Shown here piece after piece: positions 1-9,060 of a DNA stretch of 64,000 nucleotides. The stretch is from the NCBI RefSeq assembly GCF_014641075.1, contig NZ_BMHP01000001.1, forward strand, positions 372,001 through 436,000, in the 5' to 3' direction. Numbering within the stretch: position 1 is the stretch's first letter; every line of letters begins with the position of its first letter. A program made the position numbers and the translations under genes. The stretch comes from Paenibacillus nasutitermitis (GTDB lineage Bacteria; Bacillota; Bacilli; Paenibacillales; Paenibacillaceae). The notes under the pieces are model-generated. The model was given only the letters and a program-made list of their open reading frames with translations, was not told the origin of the DNA and did not search any database.

Positions 1-57
1 ATTAATGAATTCCGGCCTCGTTGAACTGATGGGTAGTAGGGTTAAATGTGATATGAA

Positions 58-315
58 TTGTGCCATGCTCTAAACGCCGTTTTCCTGAGATCCATAGGAA
101 GATGGGTTCGCCTGGATGCTCGGGGAAATAAAGCTGGTGTAGATGCGCAATTCTCTTTAGGTGATGAAAAACTGGCTTTTTCGGTGCGGGAGGAATACAA
201 CGAAGTTGATTTTTCAGTAATATATACACTACCAAACCCAAATACAATTAATGTTTTAAAACAAAGTACAAATTGTATCAATATGTACCTGCATGGTTTA
301 CCAACCAGTTTGTAG
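58..315 (+). pseudogene. Transglutaminase-like protein, C-terminal fragment
   Basis: The 85 codons match the C-terminal third of bacterial transglutaminase-like proteins. I see a CHALNAVFL stretch, where the catalytic His would be, then WVRLDARGNK with the catalytic Asp, then GVDAQFSL, EKLAF and a final MYLHGLPTSL, all in the order usual for the family. The catalytic Cys half is missing. The same frame upstream has several stops (for example the TGA, TAG and TAA codons between 22 and 51), and the fragment would have to begin at a TTG without a ribosome binding site. I infer a truncated, non-functional gene. The family call is from recalled similarity. A frameshift just upstream, with the N-terminus outside the window, is also possible. 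Confidence 0.55.
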
Positions 316-416
316 ATTATTTAACTAAACATTCCTAGAGCTTGAGAAATGGGCTCTGTAAAAAAGGAGCGCCTCGGATGGGTTTGTCCACAACACATCA
401 AGGAGTCGCTCTTACT

Positions 417-508
417 ATGAAGTATAAGCAATCAGACGCACAAAATCACAGATTGAACGAATTACCACCTCACATCTCAAAAGAGGTCAAGCAGTAAAAA
501 CTGACTAG
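417..508 (+). pseudogene. IS110-family transposase, N-terminal remnant (frameshifted)
   Basis: An ATG at 417 opens a frame reading MKYKQSDAQNHRLNE, which looks like the first residues of Paenibacillus IS110-type transposases. The frame stops after 26 codons. The expected continuation, ITTSHL, is present in another frame from 461, so one frameshift lies near 460. After that the match ends (KRGQAVKTD, then a stop at 506) and the DEDD catalytic domain is absent. What remains is a scar of an insertion element beside the transglutaminase-like fragment. Identification rests on a short recalled motif and would need a protein search. Confidence 0.5.
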
Positions 509-604
509 CCAAAAAAATTAAAAAGGCTGATTTAGCTATATAAGGTCATGAAACAATCCGATCCATTGCAGCGTCTTACCTTTAAAAGGGGAGTTGATGA
601 CATA

Positions 605-1552
605 ATGAAGAAAATTATATTAGCGGTTGCGACCGCGAGTCTACTGACCGTTTCGGCAACAACCTACGCTGCTGCACCTGACAAAATCTTTGTTAAAGGG
701 GAGCAAATCCAATCTGAAGTTCCGCTAATAGTCGATAAAGGCAGGGTATTAGTCCCGCTTCGCACTATAACTGATTCGCTTGGCGCTTCGGTAGAATGGA
801 ACCAAGAATCGAAAACTGCCACCATCCGCAAATGGTCGGAAACGGTTAAGATAACCGCTGGTAAAAACATCGCGTATTATATAAAGGCTGATCAATCTAA
901 TAATATGACGCTTGATGTGTCCGCAAAAATCGTAAAGAATCGCGTTTATGTTCCACTTCGTTTTCTTTCGCAGTTTTATGGTTATCACGTGGCCGCAAAT
1001 GAGAATACTGTGTTCGTGAACTCGCCGCTCAGCCAAAACGAGCAAGATATCCTATATAGGGGAGAACTGGCGAATGCGCGGCAATTTGTGATGGACAAGG
1101 GTCCGAGGAATGCTCATTATGCTCAAAAATCAATACCTTATACGCATGAACGAGAAGGTTTTGAAACAACCTTTCTTTTCCCAGTCGGCGAAGCCAATCG
1201 CTTTTTCTTGATATCGGACGATACCGTTTCGTTTTATGAACTGCAAGATGACTTTTTCGTGATCACATGGCAGGCGCACATACCTGTTGGTCAAAAAGAC
1301 ACGGATCAGCTTTTCCTGGACAACAAAGTGACGAACGCCACAGGAACCAAACCCGACATCAAAAAGGAATTTTTCTTTTACAGAACCAGTGGCTTAATGA
1401 CCAGCACCAATATTACAGCAGGGAAAATCAGTCTTGATGGAAAGATCACTGAAACTGGCGTCAAAAGAATTGTCGGCGATGAAGTCAAAGAACAATCAGG
1501 ATCACTGGCTTTCGAGCTTCCTGACGAGATAAGGGCAGAGATAAATCAGTAA
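605..1552 (+). CDS. Secreted copper amine oxidase N-terminal-like (stalk) domain protein
   Basis: A 315-residue exported protein. The ATG at 605 is preceded by AAGGGGAG at a good distance, and the product then begins with a classical signal peptide (MKKIILAVATASLLTV, cleavage near TYA-AAP). Residues about 25-140 form a stalk domain of the copper amine oxidase N-terminal type: KGRVLVPLRTI, then a second half with NRVYVPLRFLS, the hallmark VPLR repeat. These domains are common in Paenibacillus cell-surface proteins and do not bind copper by themselves. The C-terminal 170 residues are not recognised. It is a single gene whose 3' side faces a convergent operon. Its function is unknown beyond a likely cell-wall or extracellular role. 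Confidence 0.85.
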   Translation: MKKIILAVATASLLTVSATTYAAAPDKIFVKGEQIQSEVPLIVDKGRVLVPLRTITDSLGASVEWNQESKTATIRKWSETVKITAGKNIAYYIKADQSNNMTLDVSAKIVKNRVYVPLRFLSQFYGYHVAANENTVFVNSPLSQNEQDILYRGELANARQFVMDKGPRNAHYAQKSIPYTHEREGFETTFLFPVGEANRFFLISDDTVSFYELQDDFFVITWQAHIPVGQKDTDQLFLDNKVTNATGTKPDIKKEFFFYRTSGLMTSTNITAGKISLDGKITETGVKRIVGDEVKEQSGSLAFELPDEIRAEINQ

Positions 1553-1604
1553 TCAAACTCGAATATCTGTAATCGGATAGTTAAACAGAACAACAAGTGA
1601 TGTT

Positions 1605-1640
1605 AAAAAAACTGCCGTTACGAATACACGGCAGTTCTTC
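1605..1640 (-). terminator. Rho-independent terminator of the minus-strand transporter operon
   Basis: A perfect 9-bp stem (1610-1618 with 1628-1636; arms AACTGCCGT and ACGGCAGTT). On the minus strand it is followed by a run of seven T. On the plus strand the tail is poor in T, so it mainly serves the operon that ends at 1699. Confidence 0.75.
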
Positions 1641-1698
1641 CAACTTCTATGGAGGACCATTCATTTACATCAGATGGGTTGATATCGCTAAATCTAAT

Positions 1699-3435
1699 TT
1701 ACTTGTTCGCATCCTCATAGCTCTTTTTGAAGTAATCGAATACCTCCTTTGCTCCCTTGGAATTGTAGGCATCGAGGAAGCTATTTTTCGCTTTTTCAAA
1801 GTCAGCATCGGTTTTCTGGTAAATGACTTTGGCGATGTTAGCAACCAGATAAGCATCCAGCTGTTCTTTCTTCCCCTGAATATCGGAGCCCGGAACGGCT
1901 GAAAGGCTTCCCAATTTGCCTACATCATAGGAATAGTTTGGAATCTTTATAAAAGCATCGTTGATCGTACTGTAATTATAATGAGCCATAAAATCATTTT
2001 GAACAGGGGTTGCAAGTTTTTTCACAGTCTCTGGCACCTGCATGAAGTCGGATGGATATCCCTTTGGATTTTGGGGCGGATTGAAACGCTGCATATGTGA
2101 ATATTTCAAGACGCCCGTTTGCAGGAAGTGTTTAGGATCACTCTTCAATGCGTCCAATTCCGAATCCTTTACAATAGGGACGCCGTTCACCATATCGTAT
2201 TGTTTTCCTTCGACACCGTTTTGCAGAAGCTCTGAACCTTCATTGGTATATAAATAGTTGATAAATTTCATTGCGGCTTCGGGATTTTTGCTGTTTTTGG
2301 AGATAAACATCTGGAACTGGTTCCCGTTTATCGACTGTGCTGCAACATAGATATTATTCGGATTATTATTAATCATGAGGGGGACAAATCCCTTCTCTGG
2401 GTTACCCTCGGCAATAAATTGCTGATCAGCGCCAGCTTGAGACCAATGCGTTGTACTGGCAAAATACCTTCCTGACTTAAATTTGTCATTTAGTGCTGCA
2501 AACTTTAATGTAGCAGATTCCGGATCGAGAATGCCGCGCTTATAGGCCTCGTTATAAAACTTCACCGATTTCCAGAAAGTGGAATTTGGATCAGATATCC
2601 GTGGAACGATTTGTTTTTTATCCATACTGTAATAAAGATCATTGTATCCGCAGCAGGCCTCGCCTGCCATATTATAGTTCGCTCTATCGATCATCAATTG
2701 TCCCCAATCATCGGACAAGTTGATGCCGATGCCGTAGGTTTTCTTGCCGGCTTTGTTAGTGGGTTCCAGCTTCATCATTTGTTCCATTACATTAAGCAAA
2801 TCATCCAATGTATCCAGCTTTGGATAGTCTAATTGTTTATATAAGTCCCAACGCAGGTTCCATGCATTCTCATTGACAAGCGGTGAGAAAATAACCTGTT
2901 TAACACCACCGGGCAAATAATATAAGGCATGCGTATCATCCGAACTCAACTGTTTGGAGACTTGCAAAGCATCTCCGGCGTTTTTCAGGATGTCCGGACC
3001 AAACTCTGCCACCAAGTCATCCAGCGGAATCGCCTGTTTGGCACCATATACTTTAGCTTGATCCGTCAGTGTATTGAAGATCACAATATCGGGCAGGTCA
3101 TTGCCTGCCAGCATAACCGCCATTTTCTGTGCGGGATCCGAAATGTTGAGGTTCGAGGTGAAATCGAGTTTCACGCCAGTCCGCTTTTCCAATTCCTTCA
3201 TCACATCGTCATCTTGAAAAGCACCGTTAAGGTTTGCCGATTCCACACCGCCAAAGATAGTTAACGTCACAGGCTCGGATGGGGTTGTCGGAGACTCTGT
3301 TGATCCTTTGTCTGAACTTGGTTCCGTTGTTGTTTCTTGAGTGGTGTTTGTGTTGTTCCCGCTGCAGCCCACCATCATAACAAGCAATACGGCGATGAAT
3401 ACGAATACAAAGCTTTTTTTCCATTTCTTGTTCAT
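1699..3435 (-). CDS. Sugar ABC transporter substrate-binding lipoprotein (LipO/YtcQ-like)
   Basis: A 578-residue extracellular solute-binding protein, anchored to the outer face of the membrane as a lipoprotein. The N-terminus MNKKWKKSFVFVF leads into a hydrophobic stretch and a lipobox ending VGC, followed by a Thr/Ser/Glu-rich linker. The length fits the large binding proteins that partner LplB/YtcP permeases. The start was set at the ATG behind GGAGGTCGCT. A longer frame from an upstream TTG overlaps that ribosome binding site and is less likely. It is the last gene of a five-gene operon (kinase, regulator, two permeases, binding protein) and is followed by a terminator. The sugar cannot be deduced from sequence. 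Confidence 0.92.
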   Translation of the reverse strand: MNKKWKKSFVFVFIAVLLVMMVGCSGNNTNTTQETTTEPSSDKGSTESPTTPSEPVTLTIFGGVESANLNGAFQDDDVMKELEKRTGVKLDFTSNLNISDPAQKMAVMLAGNDLPDIVIFNTLTDQAKVYGAKQAIPLDDLVAEFGPDILKNAGDALQVSKQLSSDDTHALYYLPGGVKQVIFSPLVNENAWNLRWDLYKQLDYPKLDTLDDLLNVMEQMMKLEPTNKAGKKTYGIGINLSDDWGQLMIDRANYNMAGEACCGYNDLYYSMDKKQIVPRISDPNSTFWKSVKFYNEAYKRGILDPESATLKFAALNDKFKSGRYFASTTHWSQAGADQQFIAEGNPEKGFVPLMINNNPNNIYVAAQSINGNQFQMFISKNSKNPEAAMKFINYLYTNEGSELLQNGVEGKQYDMVNGVPIVKDSELDALKSDPKHFLQTGVLKYSHMQRFNPPQNPKGYPSDFMQVPETVKKLATPVQNDFMAHYNYSTINDAFIKIPNYSYDVGKLGSLSAVPGSDIQGKKEQLDAYLVANIAKVIYQKTDADFEKAKNSFLDAYNSKGAKEVFDYFKKSYEDANK

Positions 3436-3536
3436 AGCGACCTCCAAATATTTTTTTTATATCAAAGGCTCTTTGTCTGGATATACCCGTCTGGATATAC
3501 CTGCCTGGATATCGTTTGAAATCTTATCGACTTGTC

Positions 3537-4430
3537 TTAACCTTTGACAGCGCCAAGCATCAGTCCCTTGAGAAAGAACCGCTGCAAGAAAGGGTAAACC
3601 AGTATGATCGGGATGGTGGCTACCATGGTAATGCTCATTTGCACCGAAGTTGGCGTTAGGGTAACAGCGTGCTGCGACATGCCGGCATTGGTAACCATGT
3701 TCATGGCCGAATTTTGCTGATTGACAAAGCCATATAGCAGCAGCTGCAGCGTTTCCAGCTTCGGGTTGGGAACCATATACAAATTGTCGACCCAGGAATT
3801 CCACTGATTGACGGCATTAAATATGGCGACAGTTGCCAGAACCGGTACGGACAAAGGCAGGATAATCTTGTAAAGAATTTGATAATAAGATGCCCCATCA
3901 ACCATGGCCGATTCCTCCAGTGCCTTAGGAAGCTCCTCCATATAGGTTTTGATCAAGACAACAAAAAAGGCAGAAATCACCCCTGGTAGAATATAGAGTA
4001 AATAATTGTTGTAAAATCCCAGCGCCTTCATCGTGATGTACCATGGAATCAATCCAGGAGTGATATACATGGTAATCAGTACAGTAACATACATGGTTTT
4101 ACGAAAAGGAACGATTGGCTTACTAATGCCGTAAGAGAAGATCGTGCAGCCGATCAAAGTGATTAAGGTGCCCAGTACGGTGCGGGAAACCGAAATAAAG
4201 AAGGCCTGGATGATCATGTTTTCTTTGAATAATTCACGATAATTGTCAAGACTAAAGCCAGCCGGCCAGAGATATACGCCGTGAATGGCCTTGGTCGGAT
4301 CGCTGATGGAATAGATGAATATATAGTAGAATGGGAAAAAAGTTATCAGAACAATCAGGGTCAGAATCGCTATATTCAATACATCCCATGCGCGCTGCTT
4401 TGGTGTTAACAGAACCCGATTTTGCTTCAA
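3537..4430 (-). CDS. Carbohydrate ABC transporter permease, YtcP/LplC type
   Basis: A 297-residue inner-membrane permease with about six hydrophobic segments. The EAA loop that contacts the ATPase is visible (EELPKALEESAMVDGAS, then ILPLSVPVLA). The C-terminus FLKGLMLGAVKG is the family signature. It pairs with the LplB-type permease just upstream. The start is uncertain by three codons: a GTG at 4439 lacks a well-placed ribosome binding site, whereas the TTG at 4430 follows GAGGTG at six bases, so TTG is preferred. The gap to the preceding gene is only a few bases, so the two permeases are co-translated or nearly so. Confidence 0.9.
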   Translation of the reverse strand: MKQNRVLLTPKQRAWDVLNIAILTLIVLITFFPFYYIFIYSISDPTKAIHGVYLWPAGFSLDNYRELFKENMIIQAFFISVSRTVLGTLITLIGCTIFSYGISKPIVPFRKTMYVTVLITMYITPGLIPWYITMKALGFYNNYLLYILPGVISAFFVVLIKTYMEELPKALEESAMVDGASYYQILYKIILPLSVPVLATVAIFNAVNQWNSWVDNLYMVPNPKLETLQLLLYGFVNQQNSAMNMVTNAGMSQHAVTLTPTSVQMSITMVATIPIILVYPFLQRFFLKGLMLGAVKG

Positions 4431-4444
4431 TGTGTTCACCTCGT

Positions 4445-5392
4445 TTACATGATGGAGCGACCTGTGGTCATTTTTGTAAAGCGGTTTGCAGAAAACAGCA
4501 GGATTATGCTAATGAATGATTTGAAAATACCCGCTGCTGTCGCGTAAGGAAAGTCAAACTGTACAATACCCATTCTGTAAGTATAGGTGTCGATGACTTC
4601 AATACGCTCGCTGATCAAAGCATTATGGAACACGTAGTATTGATCGAATCCGATATTCAGCATATTGCCGATATTGATTAGCATCAGAATGGTAAACGTC
4701 GGCATGATGCCAGGGATCGTAATATGCAGCATCTGCTGCCACCGGCTGGCCCCATCCACTTCAGCGGCCTGATATTGCTCTTGATCGATCCCCGCGATAG
4801 CTGCAATATAGATTATTGCAGTCCAGCCTACATTTTTCCACAGTGTCGCAAAGGTCATGAGCCACCAGGTCCAGCGGGGGTCTGCCAGAATATTCGAAGG
4901 CGCTCCAATCCAATGAAGCGTATTGTACAGCAGGCCGTTGACCATCCCGTCATCAATGGACAGAAAGGCAAAGAAAACGGAGTACACAATAATCCATGAG
5001 GTGAAATGAGGAAACGAAGAGACAATTTGTACAAACTTCCCATACCAGCGGCTTCTGACATTTGTAATTAGAATGGCCAATATAACGGGAGCCGGTGAGA
5101 GTAGCAGGCCCATAAAACTAAGTACAAGCGTATTACGCAGCACAAGTCCGAAGTCTGAGGTAGAGTCGAACAATCTATGGAAATATTTCAGCCCGACGAA
5201 GGGGCTTTCCATAATGCTTCTACCCGGAATATAATCCACAAACGCAATGCTCCATCCCCATAAAGGAACATAATTGAACAAGATCACAAGGAGAAAAAAA
5301 GGAACGGTCATGACGAGTAACGGGACTAGGTTTCTCCGTCTTAGTTTGCTTTTTGCAAGATTGCGCTTAACCAAGAGGGTATTTTGCTTCAA
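4445..5392 (-). CDS. Carbohydrate ABC transporter permease, LplB/YteP type
   Basis: A 315-residue membrane permease. The first helix carries FNYVPLWGWSIAF, and a GLKYFHRLF motif follows, as in LplB-type proteins. The EAA loop reads EQYQAAEVDGASRWQQ, with the conserved G-A and I-PGIMPT. The open frame extends to an ATG at 5440 without a ribosome binding site. An AAAGGAGTG lies seven bases before a TTG at 5392, which I take as the start. It follows the response regulator gene after about 140 bases and precedes the YtcP-type permease. Confidence 0.9.
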   Translation of the reverse strand: MKQNTLLVKRNLAKSKLRRRNLVPLLVMTVPFFLLVILFNYVPLWGWSIAFVDYIPGRSIMESPFVGLKYFHRLFDSTSDFGLVLRNTLVLSFMGLLLSPAPVILAILITNVRSRWYGKFVQIVSSFPHFTSWIIVYSVFFAFLSIDDGMVNGLLYNTLHWIGAPSNILADPRWTWWLMTFATLWKNVGWTAIIYIAAIAGIDQEQYQAAEVDGASRWQQMLHITIPGIMPTFTILMLINIGNMLNIGFDQYYVFHNALISERIEVIDTYTYRMGIVQFDFPYATAAGIFKSFISIILLFSANRFTKMTTGRSIM

Positions 5393-5533
5393 GGGTGACA
5401 CTCCTTTGACTGGATTCTGACTCTGTTCAAATAATAGCATTCAGGTTGAGCGTATTCATTCCATAATATAAAGAATTTCACTAGTAAAAATAAAGAATGG
5501 AGCAGATCCGCTTGCGGACCGCCCCACTAGTAT

Positions 5534-7114
5534 CTATTCCTTATCTGAATCGTTTCGCTTGCGCAGCTCGCCGGGATTCATATCATAAGTCTGTTTGAAC
5601 CACCTGTAGAAATGATCTGCATATTTATAGCCAACCCGTTCCGCAATTTCCGAATTGGAAAGTGAGGTTTGCTCTAACAACCGATAGGCGTGCTTGACTC
5701 TGACCTTGTTTATGTAGTCGTTGAAATATTCGCCTGTTTTCTTCTTAAACAGCTGACCCAAGTAGACCTTATTGATGTAAAAAAGCTTCGATAATTCTTT
5801 TAAATTCAGCTCCCGCATATAATTTTGTTCGATGTGTTCGATAATCTCGTCGATGCGGCTATCTGATTTTCGATTCTTGGTGCTCTCGACATACCCGAAA
5901 ATTTCAAGCGAAATTTGCATTAAAAATTGTTCCAGCAGCTGGATATCGCCGTGGCCGATAATATGCTCCGCTTCACTAGATTTACCGGTATAAAACGTTT
6001 GCCAATCGCCATGATACTCTTCTGTAAGCTTAGCCAGATGAATGATCGTCGTGATCACACCATATTTTAATTTCGCCAAGGTCATATAATGCAGCTTCAG
6101 CGATGCGATTAATTGCCCGATTTCTTTAGCGATCCGCTCTGGACTTCCCTCGCGGATCGCCAGCAGCAAGGCATCATCATCCCAGAGGATATCGGGCAAG
6201 CCTCCTTTAAACACCTCGGGTTTGTAAATAAACACATGTTTCATTACGAAAAAAAACTTTTGCTCCATCGCTTTCAACGCTTGATTGTACGAGTGCTTAA
6301 TCTCCAAAGGTTGCGATACGATGGAACCCACCCCAATGGTGACTGATTCCTTGACATATCGCTCGGTGCAATCGACGATGTGTTCAGCCATAGCGGATAA
6401 ACGATCACCAACCGTTTGTACGGGATCAGTTAATAAAATCCCGAAAAGCTGATCGGAAATTTCAAATACATAGCCGCTATGACTTACAATTTCCGTCATG
6501 ACATTGCGCACTGCAAACCGCTTTAACCGAATTTCCTCGCCCGGTAGTGAAATCAGAAATTCGCCAAAACGATCGACCGAAACAATCAGCAGACAGAATT
6601 GATCTCCCTGAAGCCCAATATCATAGGTGGACGCAGTATCAATCAAATTCTGAATAATTTCGCCACGGGCTACTTTTCCCAGAAAGATATCCCTGAGCGA
6701 TTGAAGCTGCTCCATCTCTTTCAATCTTAGTTGAGTGGCATGCCACAGCCGATTGTAAATCAACTCCAATGTCTGACCCAATTCAATCGGATCGACCGGC
6801 TTGAGCAGGTAGTCGTTAACCCCGTACCGCAATGCTTCTTTGGCATAAGAAAAGTCGTTATAGCCGCTAAGAATCAATAGCTGAATGTCCGGGTACTGTT
6901 TATTCAATACGCGAACCAGCTCCAATCCATCCATCAGCGGCATTTTGATATCCGTAATGACCAGATCCGGCTTCAATTCAGCGATTCGCTCCTGCGCTTC
7001 CAGACCGTTCGATGCTTCCCCGACAATCACAAAGCCAAAGCTCACCCAGTTAATAATCGTCTGCATACCTGTGAGAATTCGCGGCTCATCGTCGACAATG
7101 AATGCTGTATACAA
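5534..7114 (-). CDS. Response regulator with AraC-type DNA-binding domain (YesN-like)
   Basis: A 526-residue two-component regulator. The receiver domain (residues 1-125) has the acidic pair (IVDDEP), the phosphoacceptor Asp55 (VITDIKMP), the LSGY switch region and the conserved Lys of DYLLKPVD. A long middle region is typical of YesN-type proteins. The last 100 residues hold two helix-turn-helix motifs of the AraC family (LKELSKLFYINKVYLGQLFK; NSEIAERVGYKYADHFYRWF). The start is a TTG behind AAGGAGGAATATCC. It follows its cognate kinase by 30 bases and probably activates the transporter genes downstream in response to an extracellular sugar. Confidence 0.95.
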   Translation of the reverse strand: MYTAFIVDDEPRILTGMQTIINWVSFGFVIVGEASNGLEAQERIAELKPDLVITDIKMPLMDGLELVRVLNKQYPDIQLLILSGYNDFSYAKEALRYGVNDYLLKPVDPIELGQTLELIYNRLWHATQLRLKEMEQLQSLRDIFLGKVARGEIIQNLIDTASTYDIGLQGDQFCLLIVSVDRFGEFLISLPGEEIRLKRFAVRNVMTEIVSHSGYVFEISDQLFGILLTDPVQTVGDRLSAMAEHIVDCTERYVKESVTIGVGSIVSQPLEIKHSYNQALKAMEQKFFFVMKHVFIYKPEVFKGGLPDILWDDDALLLAIREGSPERIAKEIGQLIASLKLHYMTLAKLKYGVITTIIHLAKLTEEYHGDWQTFYTGKSSEAEHIIGHGDIQLLEQFLMQISLEIFGYVESTKNRKSDSRIDEIIEHIEQNYMRELNLKELSKLFYINKVYLGQLFKKKTGEYFNDYINKVRVKHAYRLLEQTSLSNSEIAERVGYKYADHFYRWFKQTYDMNPGELRKRNDSDKE

Positions 7115-7144
7115 GGATATTCCTCCTTTTTCCTTGCAGAGTGC

Positions 7145-8926
7145 TTACAATGGATACTGAATGGGCAGCAGAACGACCACCCTTGTTCCAGTCGGCTCGT
7201 TGCCTCCTATGGCAATCCCGTAACCGGCACCAAAGTGAAGCGCAATGCGGTCGTGCACATTTTTCAACCCGATACTGCCGCTTTTTTTCATTTCTTCTGA
7301 GGCCAATTCCCGTTGGATGGCAACCAGCTTAACAGGCGGAATCCCCATCCCATTATCCTCCACCACAATTTGCATCGTATCGTTATCGCCCTCTACAACC
7401 GTAATCGAGATGAGAGCCGTACCGCCAATGCTCTCGATGCCATGCTTAACCGCATTCTCAACCAGCGGTTGAATCGTGAGTTTGGGAATCAGCGTGTTTT
7501 TTAAATGGGGAGGAAATGCGATCTGATAAGATATTCTATCCTGAAAGCGGTATTTTTGAATACTGAGGTATTTCTCAACCAACTCTAATTCCTCTTCTAA
7601 ACCAACTAGATCGCCTTCCCAATTCAACAGGTGACGAAACAGCTTTGAAAAACTTAGAACCACGCTGGATGTCTCTTGATCCCCTTTGTTATGCAGTCCC
7701 ATTCGAATCGATTCCAAAGTATTGAATAAAAAATGCGGATTGATCTGGCTTTGCAAAGCGTATAATTCAGCTTCCCTTTTTTTGATGGTAATATCCTTGA
7801 GAGTTAAGTTGACTTTATAGTTCTCAATAATCGATTGTTGCAAATTCTCGATCATCCTGTTGAAGCTTTTGGTCAGAACACCGATTTCATCCGTTGCTCC
7901 CGTATCTTCAATGATGGAAAACTCGCCATTTCTCGAGCTCTGCATTTTTTTGACCAAGGCTTTGATTCGGGCCGTAATCCGGTTTAAAGCAATGATGAAC
8001 ATGCCGCTGCTGAACAGTAAACAAAGCAGAAAAGCTGCTAACAGTGTTTTTCTAATTGTGACTTCTTCATGAATGATTTGATCAAGCGGAATTAAGGTCA
8101 GCAGCCGCCAATTCGAAAACGCCTGGCCATCGCCCAGCTTTTTAATCAATACTTTAAACATTTGACCCGTACGATCATCTTTAATATCGAATGGCTCTAC
8201 TTGTTGATCGGATTCAATCAGCTTCCTGACGATCGGCCATGTCATGGGAATGTTTGAATTGGAATAGATCGTCTTCCCCTCCGTATCGGTAACGGCCATG
8301 GCTTGAGCGCTTTTAGTTCCTTTGACAGTGAGGGAGTCGAAGATGCTATTCGAAATTAATACGGAGACCACAGCAGTAAATTGCCTTTGACTATTATACA
8401 TTGCTCGGGACAAATAGATCTGATCGCCGATCTCACCCCATACGAGCTTTCCGAGAGCGGCAGTTGCAGACGTATATTCCAACTGATTTTGCACATCGTG
8501 ATCAGCAAATATGAACGTATTCGAGTCTTGAAGCAGGGTGGTATTGGTAAAATATATTTTCAAGCTGGCTGTAGCATTTTTGTTGTTGAAATCATAAAAA
8601 GTGACAGGCTTAAGATAATAAGCGTAGGCATCTATGCTTTCCAAGTCACTTTGATACACCCGATTTGGATTTAAATAATTAATCAGCTCCTGATCATAGC
8701 TTAATCGATTAACCATATCCACGTACTGATTCAATTGTCCCTGGATCGTGATGGATGTCTGCTGGGTGCTGTCCTGAACCAGGTTGGTCGTCTGCTGAAT
8801 AATTTTTTTGCCGGAAATGGATAAAACGATCTGAGTGGTTATAATCAACGGGATGAAAATCGTCATGAAGTACAATAAAAACAACTTGGTTCGCAAATTT
8901 AATTTGGTCAAGCGAATTCGTTTCAA
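7145..8926 (-). CDS. Membrane sensor histidine kinase (YesM-like)
   Basis: A 593-residue sensor kinase of the HPK7/YesM class. Transmembrane segments near residues 15-35 and 290-310 flank an extracellular sensor region. A HAMP linker follows, then the phosphoacceptor His398 in QINPHFLFN. The ATP-binding domain shows VENAVKHGI (N box), VEDNGMGI (G1) and GSIGLKNV (G2), so it should be catalytically intact. The start is a TTG behind GGGGGG. It is the first gene of the operon, and its likely signal is a ligand, or a ligand-loaded form, of the binding protein encoded at the operon's end. Confidence 0.95.
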   Translation of the reverse strand: MKRIRLTKLNLRTKLFLLYFMTIFIPLIITTQIVLSISGKKIIQQTTNLVQDSTQQTSITIQGQLNQYVDMVNRLSYDQELINYLNPNRVYQSDLESIDAYAYYLKPVTFYDFNNKNATASLKIYFTNTTLLQDSNTFIFADHDVQNQLEYTSATAALGKLVWGEIGDQIYLSRAMYNSQRQFTAVVSVLISNSIFDSLTVKGTKSAQAMAVTDTEGKTIYSNSNIPMTWPIVRKLIESDQQVEPFDIKDDRTGQMFKVLIKKLGDGQAFSNWRLLTLIPLDQIIHEEVTIRKTLLAAFLLCLLFSSGMFIIALNRITARIKALVKKMQSSRNGEFSIIEDTGATDEIGVLTKSFNRMIENLQQSIIENYKVNLTLKDITIKKREAELYALQSQINPHFLFNTLESIRMGLHNKGDQETSSVVLSFSKLFRHLLNWEGDLVGLEEELELVEKYLSIQKYRFQDRISYQIAFPPHLKNTLIPKLTIQPLVENAVKHGIESIGGTALISITVVEGDNDTMQIVVEDNGMGIPPVKLVAIQRELASEEMKKSGSIGLKNVHDRIALHFGAGYGIAIGGNEPTGTRVVVLLPIQYPL

Positions 8927-8981
8927 GATAGCCCCCCTTATTGCGATCAGAGTAACAAGACTTAGGCAGGTTTCTAATCGA

Positions 8982-9011
8982 TTGACACCCGTTTAAGCAG
9001 ATTGCTATAAT
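8982..9011 (+). promoter_or_regulatory. SigmaA promoter of the glycerophosphodiesterase gene
   Basis: A perfect -35 TTGACA (8982-8987) and a perfect -10 TATAAT (9006-9011), separated by 18 bases, lie about 50 bases before the start codon at 9061. This is the best consensus promoter in the window and suggests strong basal expression unless repressed. Confidence 0.7.
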
Positions 9012-9019
9012 TCGTTTGA

Positions 9020-9048
9020 ATTATAGCGTATTTAAACTATCAAGGAAA
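9020..9048 (-). promoter_or_regulatory. Candidate promoter of the kinase-regulator-transporter operon
   Basis: On the minus strand a perfect TATAAT (9020-9025) lies 17 bases after TTTCCT (9043-9048), a weak -35. It would start transcription near 9013, inside the opposing promoter, so the two promoters face each other and should interfere. Confidence 0.4.
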
Positions 9049-9060
9049 GAAGGGAAAACG

